Below, one piece after another: positions 1 through 6,353 of a DNA stretch of 7,246 nucleotides. Every line of letters starts with the position of its first letter. Position 1 is the stretch's first letter. The position numbers were made by a program, and so were the translations under genes. The notes under the pieces are model-generated. The model had not been told where the DNA came from. It ran no database searches and saw only the letters and a list, made by a program, of their open reading frames with translations. The stretch is from Acidimicrobiales bacterium (lineage in GTDB: Bacteria; Actinomycetota; Acidimicrobiia; Acidimicrobiales; Acidimicrobilacustridaceae): assembly GCA_023261915.1 (NCBI GenBank), contig JALRFT010000221.1:1-7246 (forward strand), written 5' to 3'.

Positions 1-666
1 ATCCGTCTCGTCAACCCTGGGATTCGCTTCTACCAAGCCTCCTCCTCGGAGATGTTCGGCAAGGTGCGCGAGGTCCCCCAGAGCGAGCTCACCCCCTTCT
101 ACCCCCGCAGCCCCTATGGCGTTGCCAAGGTTTACGGTCACTGGATCACGGTCAACTACCGCGAGTCCTACGACCTCCACGCCTCGAGCGGCATCCTGTT
201 CAACCATGAGTCCCCTCGCCGTGGCCTTGAGTTTGTAACCCGCAAGATCTCCCATGGTGCGGCCGCCATCGCTGCGGGCCAGGCCACCGAGTTGCGTCTT
301 GGGAACCTCGACGCCCAGCGCGACTGGGGATTCGCCGGGGACTACGTCGAAGCCATGTGGCTCATGCTGCAACAGGACTCACCCGACGACTTCGTGGTGG
401 CCACCGGTGAGACCCACTCGGTGCGCGAGTTCTGCGAACTCGCTTTCGCCCGCGTCGGCCTCGACTGGGAGCGTCACGTGGTCATCGACGACCGCTTCTT
501 CCGACCGGCCGAGGTTGATCTCTTGGTGGGGGACGCATCCAAGGCCCGCGGGGCGCTTGGGTGGAAGCCGCAGACCAGCTTCGAACAACTGGTGCACATG
601 ATGGTCGACGCCGACGTCGCCGCCATCGAACGGGCCGCTGCCCACCCCCCGCCCGGCACGGCGTGA
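1..666 (+). CDS. gmd: GDP-mannose 4,6-dehydratase, 5'-truncated by window edge
   Basis: This enzyme converts GDP-D-mannose to GDP-4-keto-6-deoxy-D-mannose, the branch point to GDP-fucose, GDP-rhamnose and GDP-perosamine. It is a cytosolic, NADP-dependent, extended short-chain dehydrogenase. The frame is open from base 1, so 221 residues are visible. About 120 N-terminal residues, including the Rossmann glycine motif, are missing to the left (family length is usually 320-370). The ATG at 52 is internal, because family sequence (RFYQASSSEMFG) begins before it. Visible signatures are SSSEMFG (visible residues 14-20), PFYPRSPYGVAK (32-43) with catalytic Tyr39 and Lys43, and NHESPRRG followed by FVTRKI. 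The first catalytic position, usually Thr, is Ser15 here; this is a conservative change, and Glu17 is kept. The product ends in a short Pro/Ala-rich tail. Its TGA stop overlaps the GTG of cofD, which suggests translational coupling. Family assignment is very secure. Confidence 0.96.
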   Translation: MRLVNPGIRFYQASSSEMFGKVREVPQSELTPFYPRSPYGVAKVYGHWITVNYRESYDLHASSGILFNHESPRRGLEFVTRKISHGAAAIAAGQATELRLGNLDAQRDWGFAGDYVEAMWLMLQQDSPDDFVVATGETHSVREFCELAFARVGLDWERHVVIDDRFFRPAEVDLLVGDASKARGALGWKPQTSFEQLVHMMVDADVAAIERAAAHPPPGTA

Positions 667-1610
667 ACGTCTGCGTCCTCGCTGGGGGCGTCGGTGCCGC
701 TCGTTTTCTCGCCGGGTTGATTCGCGTCACCGACCCGTCGTCGATCACGGCGATCGTCAATGTCGCCGACGACATGGTGCTGCACGGCCTCCACATCTCC
801 CCCGATCTCGACACGGTGACCTACACGCTCGCCGGGGCGATCAACCCCGAGACCGGCTGGGGACTCGCCGGTGAATCGTGGGTGGCGATGCAAGAGTTGG
901 AACGACTCGGGGGTGCGGCGTGGTTCCGCCTCGGTGACAAGGACCTCGCCACCCACCTCTACCGGACCCAGCGACTCGCCGAAGGGGCGACGCTCGCCGA
1001 GATCACCGACGAACTTGCCCGCCGCTTCGGCCTCGACTGTCAGCTGCTCCCGGTCACCAACGACGCCGTGCGCACCCGGGTCACTCTCGGACCTGAGGCC
1101 TCGGGAGATCTCGCCGGACGGGAGGTGGCCTTCCAGGACTGGTTCGTGGGGATGTCCCACGACGAACCCGTGGCCGCATTGCGATTCGAGGGGGCTGAGC
1201 TGGCGTCCCCGACCCCCGGGGTGACCGAGGCCCTCGCCGAGGCCGACGTCGTGGTGATCGCACCGTCCAATCCGCTGGTCTCCATCGAGCCCGTGTTGGC
1301 CGTACCCGGAGTTCGCGCCGCCGTGCGAGAACGGCGGGAGAACGTGGTGGCCATCTCGCCCATCGTGGGTGGCCGTGCCCTCAAAGGCCCGGCCGATCGA
1401 CTGATGGCTGACCTCGGGATCGAACCGAGCGTCGGTGGAGTGGCCCGCCTGTACGCACCGCTCGCCGCCACCCTCGTCATTGATCCTGCTGACACTGACC
1501 ACGTGGCATCCGTTGAGGCAGCAGGAATGCGCTGTGTGGTCACCCCCACCGTCATGGCCGGCCCTCCCGAGGCGGCCGCCCTCGCCCGAGAGGTGCTCAA
1601 CTGTGGGTGA
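663..1610 (+). CDS. cofD: CofD/FbiA, F420 side-chain phosphotransferase (Fo-dependent)
   Basis: This enzyme transfers the phospho-lactyl (archaea) or phosphoenolpyruvyl (actinobacteria) moiety from the GDP-activated intermediate to Fo. The product is F420-0 or dehydro-F420-0, with release of GMP. The protein is 315 residues, normal for the family. Visible motifs in order are LAGGVGAARFL (residues 6-16), VNVADD (32-37), DLDTVTYTLAG (48-58), GWGLAGES (65-72), WFRLGDKDLATHLYRT (87-102), PVTNDAVRT (130-138), IAPSNPLVSIEP (199-210) and SPIVGGRALKGPAD (232-245). The GTG at 663 is chosen because the conserved first strand starts there and because it overlaps the gmd stop as GTGA. The frame is open further upstream, but that extension lies inside gmd and is arginine-rich noise. 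No Shine-Dalgarno sequence is visible, so initiation probably depends on ribosomes finishing gmd. In an actinobacterium the substrate is more likely phosphoenolpyruvate-derived, but the sequence alone does not settle this. Confidence 0.96.
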   Translation: MNVCVLAGGVGAARFLAGLIRVTDPSSITAIVNVADDMVLHGLHISPDLDTVTYTLAGAINPETGWGLAGESWVAMQELERLGGAAWFRLGDKDLATHLYRTQRLAEGATLAEITDELARRFGLDCQLLPVTNDAVRTRVTLGPEASGDLAGREVAFQDWFVGMSHDEPVAALRFEGAELASPTPGVTEALAEADVVVIAPSNPLVSIEPVLAVPGVRAAVRERRENVVAISPIVGGRALKGPADRLMADLGIEPSVGGVARLYAPLAATLVIDPADTDHVASVEAAGMRCVVTPTVMAGPPEAAALAREVLNCG

Positions 1611-1620
1611 ACGAGCAGTT

Positions 1621-1628
1621 GGGAGGGG
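1621..1628 (+). promoter_or_regulatory. Strong ribosome binding site of cofE
   Basis: A purine run, GGGAGGGG, ends 6 bases before the ATG at 1635. It is the clearest Shine-Dalgarno-like sequence ahead of any gene in the window and fixes the cofE start. The cofD stop (1608-1610) is in the same frame just upstream, so no longer in-frame start is possible. Confidence 0.75.
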
Positions 1629-1634
1629 CACACC

Positions 1635-2351
1635 ATGAGTCGGCGTCTCGAGGTCTTCGGCGTTGACGGCATCGGGGAGATCCATGCCGGTGACGACCTT
1701 GCCGCACTGATCGTGGACGCTGTCGAACACGGCCCCGACGAACTCGTCGATGGCGACGTGGTGGTGGTGACCCAAAAAGTGGTCTCCAAGGCCGAGAACC
1801 GCCTCGTCGCCATCGATCCCGATGATCCCCACGCCCACCGACCACTGGTGGCTCAGGAATCCGTACGGATCCTGCGCCGCCGTGGCGACCTGGTTATCAG
1901 CGAGACGACCCACGGGTTCATCTGCGCCAACGCCGGCATCGATCTGTCCAACGTCGCCCGGGGCTGGGCAGCTCTACTCCCTGAGGACTCCGACCGTTCG
2001 GCGCGCCGCATCCGCGACGCCCTCGTCCACCGATTCGGGATCAGGGTCGGCGTGGTCGTGTCGGACACGTTCGGACGACCGTGGCGGCGGGGAGTCACCG
2101 ATGTGGCCATCGGCTCGGCCGGTCTGCGTCCCGTCGTGGATCTGCGAGGTACCACCGACGCACTGGGGCGCGAGTTGATGGTGACCGAAGTTGCGGTCGC
2201 CGACGAGATCGCATCCGCCGCCGAACTCGTCATGGGCAAGGCCGACGGTGTCCCGGTCGCCGTCGTGCGCGGTGTCCCCGGTGACTGGCTCGGAGAAGGC
2301 AGTGTCGTGGGTGACCTCGTGCGAGGTTCCGAAGACGACCTGTTCCGCTAG
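1635..2351 (+). CDS. cofE: Coenzyme F420-0:L-glutamate ligase (CofE domain only)
   Basis: This GTP-dependent ligase adds L-glutamate residues to F420-0 to give F420 with a polyglutamate tail, acting in the cytosol directly after CofD. The 238-residue product matches the stand-alone CofE length. Motifs seen are DGDVVVVTQKVVSKAE (residues 39-54), the block ISETTHGFICANAGID (88-103) with following SN, and VGVVVSDTFGRPWRRG (138-153) with nearby DVAIGSAG (156-163). These form the metal- and nucleotide-binding core of the family. The start is the ATG 6 bases after a strong GGGAGGGG site. In mycobacteria the homologue FbiB (about 450 residues) carries a second, FMN-binding nitroreductase-like domain that reduces dehydro-F420-0. 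That domain is absent: the frame stops at 2349-2351 and an oppositely oriented gene ends 4 bases later. A cofE-type symbol is therefore more accurate than fbiB. It probably forms one transcript with gmd and cofD. Confidence 0.95.
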   Translation: MSRRLEVFGVDGIGEIHAGDDLAALIVDAVEHGPDELVDGDVVVVTQKVVSKAENRLVAIDPDDPHAHRPLVAQESVRILRRRGDLVISETTHGFICANAGIDLSNVARGWAALLPEDSDRSARRIRDALVHRFGIRVGVVVSDTFGRPWRRGVTDVAIGSAGLRPVVDLRGTTDALGRELMVTEVAVADEIASAAELVMGKADGVPVAVVRGVPGDWLGEGSVVGDLVRGSEDDLFR

Positions 2352-2361
2352 GGACTTAGCG
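2346..2361. terminator. Short inverted repeat spanning the convergent gene ends
   Basis: CGCTA (2346-2350) is matched by TAGCG (2357-2361) around a 6-base loop, with one possible extra G-T pair inside. The repeat covers the TAG stop of cofE and the TAA stop of the epimerase gene on the other strand. It is symmetrical, so it could act in both directions. The stem is only 5 pairs and no T-tract follows on either strand, so a role as an intrinsic terminator is speculative. Confidence 0.2.
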
Positions 2362-3309
2362 AGCCTCGGCGGCGAACCAGTCGATCACCCGGCGAGTTCC
2401 CTCGGGGAGAGCAACGACAGGCGCCCATCCCAGTTCCCGTTGGGCGAGCCCAACGGCGAGGGCGGAACGGGCGAGTTCCCCCACCCGGGCTGGGGCGAAT
2501 ACCGGGGCGGCATCGACACCGGCCGCTTGCGCCATTGTTTCGTACAGCTCGTTGACTGACGTCTCCCGACCCGTTCCGATGTTGATCACGAGTCCGGATG
2601 CGAGGTCTCCCCCAGCACGCACGAAGGCGTCGACGACGTCGGATACCTCGACGAAATCGCGGGTCTGATCACCATCGCCGAACACCGTGCAGGCCTCACC
2701 GGCGAGCAACCGACCGGCAAAGATGGCCACCACCCCCGCCTCGCCATGGGGGTCCTGACGAGGCCCGTAGACGTTGGCGAGGGCGAGCGACGTACCGGCC
2801 AAGCCGTGCAGCACCCCGTAGGCGAACAGGTAGTCCGCACCAACTTTCTTGGCCACGCCGTAGGGAGACACGGGGTGCTGGGGATAGGTCTCGTCGACAG
2901 GCAACGCCGCTACGTCCGGTTCGCCATAGATGGTGCCGCCCGACGAGGTGAACACCACCTTGCGGGCACCACCCTGACGAGCACCCTCGAGCACGCGCAG
3001 GGTTCCGATGACGTTGACCTCGGCGTCGAAGACCGGGCGGGCCACTGAGACCCTCACGTCAGCCTGGGCGGCAAGGTGAAAGACCACCTCGGGAGATTCG
3101 TTGGCAATGAGGCCAGTGACCGAGTCGTCACGGATGTCGGCCTCGTGGACGACGAGTCGGGTTCCGGCCGCTGCTGCCGCCGCCGCAAGGTTTGCGGGCT
3201 TGCCCGATGAGAAGTTGTCGACGACGACGACTTCGTGATCTTCAGCAATGAGTCGATCCACCAGATGGGACCCAATGAACCCGGCTCCACCGGTGACGAG
3301 GGCTCGCAT
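2356..3309 (-). CDS. galE: UDP-glucose 4-epimerase-like NAD-dependent epimerase
   Basis: This is an extended short-chain dehydrogenase expected to interconvert UDP-glucose and UDP-galactose (or a related UDP-sugar) in the cytosol with tightly bound NAD. The 317 residues match the compact actinobacterial/archaeal GalE group. The sequence shows the NAD motif GGAGFIG (residues 7-13), Asp31 after the second strand (VVVVDNFSSG), DIR (58-60), FHLAAQADVR (77-86), TSSGGTIYGEP (121-131), and the catalytic pair Tyr150/Lys154 in SPYGVAKK. Also present are NVYGPRQDPHGEAGVV (179-194), FGDGDQTRDFV (210-220) and NIGTGRETSV (243-252). From memory, the block around 179-252 is especially close to mycobacterial GalE1. 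Residues 42-48 are seven consecutive alanines. The ATG at 3309 starts exactly at the first Rossmann strand, and only a weak AGG lies upstream. It is the last gene of the minus-strand cluster, 17 bases after the nucleotidyltransferase stop. Substrate specificity among UDP-hexoses is inferred. Confidence 0.8.
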   Translation of the reverse strand: MRALVTGGAGFIGSHLVDRLIAEDHEVVVVDNFSSGKPANLAAAAAAAGTRLVVHEADIRDDSVTGLIANESPEVVFHLAAQADVRVSVARPVFDAEVNVIGTLRVLEGARQGGARKVVFTSSGGTIYGEPDVAALPVDETYPQHPVSPYGVAKKVGADYLFAYGVLHGLAGTSLALANVYGPRQDPHGEAGVVAIFAGRLLAGEACTVFGDGDQTRDFVEVSDVVDAFVRAGGDLASGLVINIGTGRETSVNELYETMAQAAGVDAAPVFAPARVGELARSALAVGLAQRELGWAPVVALPEGTRRVIDWFAAEAR

Positions 3310-3326
3310 GGGCGCAGCCTACGGGT

Positions 3327-4331
3327 TCAGTCGCCGTCGGGAAGACGGGCGGCGTCGACTGCGGCGCCGGCCGGCACCTCAATGCCGTTGCCGAGCACGC
3401 TCAGTCCCCCAACGCTTGCGCCCTGACCCACGACAGAACCGGGGCCGAGGATGGAACCCTCCACCCGGGCGTTGGGCATGACCACCGCCCCGGGAAGCAC
3501 CACACTGTCGCGAACCACGGCACCGGCAGCGATCGACGCCCGGCTCATGATCACGCTGTGGTCGACCTCGGCCGACGGATCGACGTCAGCGTCGGGAGCG
3601 ATGCCGTCCTCGGCGTTCCCCCGCCGACCCTCGATGAGATCCAGTTGGGCCTGGAGGTAGGTGGCAGGTGTGCCGGCGTCCACCCAGTAGGCGGGTGAGC
3701 GCTGGGCATACAGCACACCGGCGTCGACCATGTCGGGAAAGACCTCGCGTTCAATTGAGGCCGGCCGACCATCGGGGATGCGGTTGAGGAGGCCCGGTTC
3801 ACACACGTAGGTGCCGCCATTGATCCAGTCGGTGGGAGCCTCACCCACTGGTGGCTTTTCAACGAAGGCCTCCACCCGGCCGTCCGCAGCAATGGGGACC
3901 ACCCCGTAGCGGGAAGGATCGTCGACCTGAGTGAGGGAGATGGTCGTCTCCGCTCCACAGGTGCGGTGGAAGGCAACGAGGGCATCGAGATCGAGGTCGG
4001 TCAGCACGTCACCGTTGACGACCACGAACGTCGAGTCCATGCCGGCCTGGGCGGCAGCGAAGCCGATGGCCCCGGCGGTGTCGAGCGGATCGGGTTCCAC
4101 GGCGTAGCGCATCCGCACCCCGGCACACTCGTCATCGGGGTAGCGGTCGAGAAAGGCGTCGGGGCGGTAGCCGAGTGAGAGGACTACCTCGTCGACACCG
4201 TGACGTCCGAGCCACGACACGACGCGCTCGATCATCGGGACGTGCACCACCGGCAACATCTGCTTGGGGGTGACGTTGGTCAGCGGACGCAACCGCGTCC
4301 CAAACCCTCCGACGAGGACGATGGCGCGCAC
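3327..4331 (-). CDS. Mannose-1-phosphate guanylyltransferase-type sugar nucleotidyltransferase
   Basis: The predicted reaction is mannose-1-phosphate + GTP to GDP-mannose + pyrophosphate, which would supply mannosyltransferases and Gmd. The 334-residue protein has two parts. The first is an N-terminal GT-A-like nucleotidyltransferase domain with VGGFGTRLRPLT (residues 7-18) and a downstream Lys in TPK, metal-binding Asp108 in NGDVL (106-110), VEKP (157-160), WINGGTYV (169-176) and WVDAGTP (216-222). The second is a C-terminal left-handed beta-helix of hexapeptide-like repeats (about 248-325). The layout matches the actinobacterial enzyme named ManB in Mycobacterium tuberculosis (Rv3264c), recalled from memory. 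The start is GTG at 4331, directly at the first strand, 2 bases after the stop of the upstream gene and without a Shine-Dalgarno sequence, so coupled translation is likely. The alternatives are glucose-1-phosphate thymidylyl- or uridylyltransferase; the FGTRLRPLT form and the beta-helix favour the GDP-mannose type. The symbol is left blank because manB and manC are used inconsistently. Confidence 0.82.
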   Translation of the reverse strand: MRAIVLVGGFGTRLRPLTNVTPKQMLPVVHVPMIERVVSWLGRHGVDEVVLSLGYRPDAFLDRYPDDECAGVRMRYAVEPDPLDTAGAIGFAAAQAGMDSTFVVVNGDVLTDLDLDALVAFHRTCGAETTISLTQVDDPSRYGVVPIAADGRVEAFVEKPPVGEAPTDWINGGTYVCEPGLLNRIPDGRPASIEREVFPDMVDAGVLYAQRSPAYWVDAGTPATYLQAQLDLIEGRRGNAEDGIAPDADVDPSAEVDHSVIMSRASIAAGAVVRDSVVLPGAVVMPNARVEGSILGPGSVVGQGASVGGLSVLGNGIEVPAGAAVDAARLPDGD

Positions 4332-4333
4332 GG

Positions 4334-4993
4334 TTAGGGGGCGGCGGTGGTGGACGAGGTGTCCGCGACGCTGCTGTCGGTAGGGGTCTCGGGTGCAGCG
4401 GTGGAGGACGTCGACGGCGCCGGCTCGGGGGTCGTCGGCGGTTGGGGCACGGAGGTCCCCGACGGCACAACGGCGAAGGTGAAGGACTCGCCGTCCTCAC
4501 TGAACTCAATGCCGGTGAACCCGAAGGTCTGGGTGAGGCCACGGTCCGCCGCAGCCCCCGGGGCCCACGAGGTGACCGACAACTCACCGGGCTGGCCGTT
4601 GCAGTCCTGACCAGAGGAGAGCACCGTGCCATCGGGCAGGGTGATCGAGGTGTCCGAGATCGTCAGATTGGCCGACGGCGCCCACGTGCCGAGCGTGGCC
4701 CGGGCCTCGGGATTGGCGGGGTCAACCGGTGTGACCTGGGTCTGACCGCCGACACCAGGCACGAAGGCGTCACAGACATACGCCCCCCAGGTGATGTTCC
4801 ACTGCTCGTCCGCCCCGGGGCCGGTGTCGACCTGACGGCCGGCCCGGGACCAAAGCACCAAGAGAAGTCCGGCGACGATGAGCAGTGCGATCCCGGCGCC
4901 GTAGCCGAGACGGAACCGCTCGCGGCCGGTACCGCTCCCACCACTGGTGCGGGCCACACGGGCCACCTTTTTCGCCGATGATGCCTTGCCCAT
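4334..4993 (-). CDS. Membrane-anchored exported protein of unknown function
   Basis: I do not securely recognise this 219-residue protein. A basic, Ser/Gly-rich N-terminus (1-29, many Lys/Arg) precedes one hydrophobic segment (about 31-48, ending VLWSR). By the positive-inside rule the rest lies outside the membrane. No lipobox cysteine is present, so it is more likely an uncleaved anchor than a lipoprotein. The outer domain (about 60-178) contains WGAYVCD (69-75) and QDCNG (129-133). Cys74 and Cys131 are the only cysteines and could form a disulfide. Residues 182-219 are a low-complexity Pro/Thr/Ser/Ala tail, suggesting a wall-spanning or flexible, possibly glycosylated stretch. The protein contains no histidine. 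No clear Shine-Dalgarno site precedes the ATG at 4993. The 67-base spacer (4994-5060) before it is the largest non-coding gap in the window, and I see no convincing promoter or terminator there. Sitting between glycosyltransferases and the nucleotidyltransferase, it may serve the cell surface, but that is only positional inference. Confidence 0.8.
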   Translation of the reverse strand: MGKASSAKKVARVARTSGGSGTGRERFRLGYGAGIALLIVAGLLLVLWSRAGRQVDTGPGADEQWNITWGAYVCDAFVPGVGGQTQVTPVDPANPEARATLGTWAPSANLTISDTSITLPDGTVLSSGQDCNGQPGELSVTSWAPGAAADRGLTQTFGFTGIEFSEDGESFTFAVVPSGTSVPQPPTTPEPAPSTSSTAAPETPTDSSVADTSSTTAAP

Positions 4994-5060
4994 AAGAGAA
5001 CGGGAGCCTACCCGCGCCCATCCTCCGGGCAGAAATGCCGCTCCGAAGCCACACGAACCG

Positions 5061-6353
5061 TCACGAACGGGCGATTCCCACCGGCCGACGCTGCCGCTCA
5101 GCGATGAGGCGCTCGAACAACTCCTCGTAGGCCACAGCCACCGCCTCCGGGGTCATCCAGCCTTCGACGAAGCGGCGACCAGACTCTCCCAGGCCCAGTC
5201 GGCGGCGAGGATCATCGAGCAGTTCGGTGATGGCGGCGGTGAAGGCGTCGGCATCGTCGGGGGGCACGGCTACCCCCGCACCTGCCTCGATCACTGTTCG
5301 CTCGACCTCGGTGCCGGGGTCAACGCTGGCCACGATGGGTCGACCGGCGGCGAGGATGGAGTACAGCTTCGACGGAACGCTCGAGGCCGCCAATCCTCGC
5401 CGCAGAGGCACGACGTGGAGGTCACCACAGGCGAGAACCTCAGAGAGTCGAGCCTTGGGCTGCATGCCCACGAACACCACATTGGCGAGGTCGGCGGCGG
5501 ACGACACCAACGACTCGCGCGCCGAACCCCCACCGTTGATCACGAACACCACCTCGGATCGATCCTGGAGGCGTCGTGCTGCTTCGATGACGAGGTCGAG
5601 CGACTGGGAGAAACCAACGTTGCCGGCGTACATGACGACGGTGCGCTGCCCGAGACCGAATTCGTCTCGATATGCCCGACCCCCTGGAGGCGCCTCGGCG
5701 ACCACGGCCGAAGTGTCCACGAAATTGGGAATGACATGAACCTTGGCCAGCGCCTCGTCCCGCGCCCTGGCCGGAACCGCAGCGGCCAGCTTGGCCCGAA
5801 CGTTCTCGGCGAGTTCATCGCTCAGAACGGTGACAGCATCGGCGTGTCGGTAGGTGCGGACCTCGAGCCGACGCGCCACCGAGATGACCTGCGGGTTGGT
5901 CAAGAGTCCGAGTTCGACGGCAACGTCAGGAAACACGTCCTGGATATTGAACACGAAGGGGGCCCGACGGGAACGGGCCACCGCCCAGCCCGCCAGCCCC
6001 AGGGTCAGTGGCGGAGACATGGCCAAGACCACGTCAGGCCGTTCGGAACTCAACGCCCCCTCGATCGCCGACAAGAGCGTGAAGCCGCCGAAGGCCAGCG
6101 CCCGCGCCGGGATGTTGGTCTTGTCGGTAGGGAACGGATGCACCCGGGTGATGCGGCCCCAGGGCGTGTCTTCGTGTCGGACCAGTTGACCGTCCCAGCC
6201 CGGCTCAGTGGCATGGTGGCGATACCACGGCAGCGAGGTGACGACGTGAAGCCGATGTCCCCGGGCCGCCAGCCGGGTCGTGATGGCGGTCATGACCTCT
6301 CCCGTCGGGGCCATGTCCGGGGCGAAATGCGGGCAGAGCACAACGATGTTCAT
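5061..6353 (-). CDS. Glycosyltransferase family 4, WcaI/WbuB-like
   Basis: This is a retaining GT-B glycosyltransferase that would add a sugar from a nucleotide donor to a lipid-linked or growing surface glycan on the cytoplasmic side. The product is 430 residues, typical for the group. The N-terminal acceptor half has VVLCPHFAPDMAPTG (residues 4-18) and FNIQDVFPDVAVELGLL (135-151), the latter typical of the WcaI/WbuB branch. The C-terminal donor half has VIPNFVD (207-213), VMYAGNVGFSQSLDLVIEA (240-258), FVGMQ (294-298), VPSKLYSILAAGRPIVASV (326-344) and a GVAVPPDD loop (360-367). Where many GT4 enzymes carry the EX7E pair, serines stand here (Ser324, Ser332). The frame extends upstream to 6443, but I chose the ATG at 6353. 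It sits directly before the first beta strand and overlaps the preceding stop as ATGA, and the extra 30 residues are low-complexity and lie inside the upstream gene. Donor and acceptor cannot be read from the sequence. Confidence 0.9.
   Translation of the reverse strand: MNIVVLCPHFAPDMAPTGEVMTAITTRLAARGHRLHVVTSLPWYRHHATEPGWDGQLVRHEDTPWGRITRVHPFPTDKTNIPARALAFGGFTLLSAIEGALSSERPDVVLAMSPPLTLGLAGWAVARSRRAPFVFNIQDVFPDVAVELGLLTNPQVISVARRLEVRTYRHADAVTVLSDELAENVRAKLAAAVPARARDEALAKVHVIPNFVDTSAVVAEAPPGGRAYRDEFGLGQRTVVMYAGNVGFSQSLDLVIEAARRLQDRSEVVFVINGGGSARESLVSSAADLANVVFVGMQPKARLSEVLACGDLHVVPLRRGLAASSVPSKLYSILAAGRPIVASVDPGTEVERTVIEAGAGVAVPPDDADAFTAAITELLDDPRRRLGLGESGRRFVEGWMTPEAVAVAYEELFERLIAERQRRPVGIARS

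Noticed and set aside
474..1913. Long minus-strand open frame (479 codons) opposite gmd, cofD and cofE
   Set aside because: It lies fully antisense to three conserved genes; its translation is Gly/His/Asp-rich with no domain, as expected for a mirror frame in high-GC DNA.
2356..3309. Epimerase as the GDP-fucose synthase or reductase that finishes the Gmd product
   Set aside because: The TSSGGTIYG, NVYGPRQDPHGEAGVV and NIGTGRETS blocks match the GalE group rather than Fcl/WcaG or Rmd, so it should not complete that route.
3327..4331. Nucleotidyltransferase as the missing CofC/FbiD of the F420 pathway
   Set aside because: CofC/FbiD is a shorter, roughly 210-residue MobA-like protein without a beta-helix; this protein has sugar-nucleotidyltransferase signatures and a hexapeptide-repeat tail.
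5028..5039. GGCA-GAAA-TGCC hairpin in the 67-base spacer
   Set aside because: The stem is only four pairs with no T-tract on either strand; a chance occurrence is likely.
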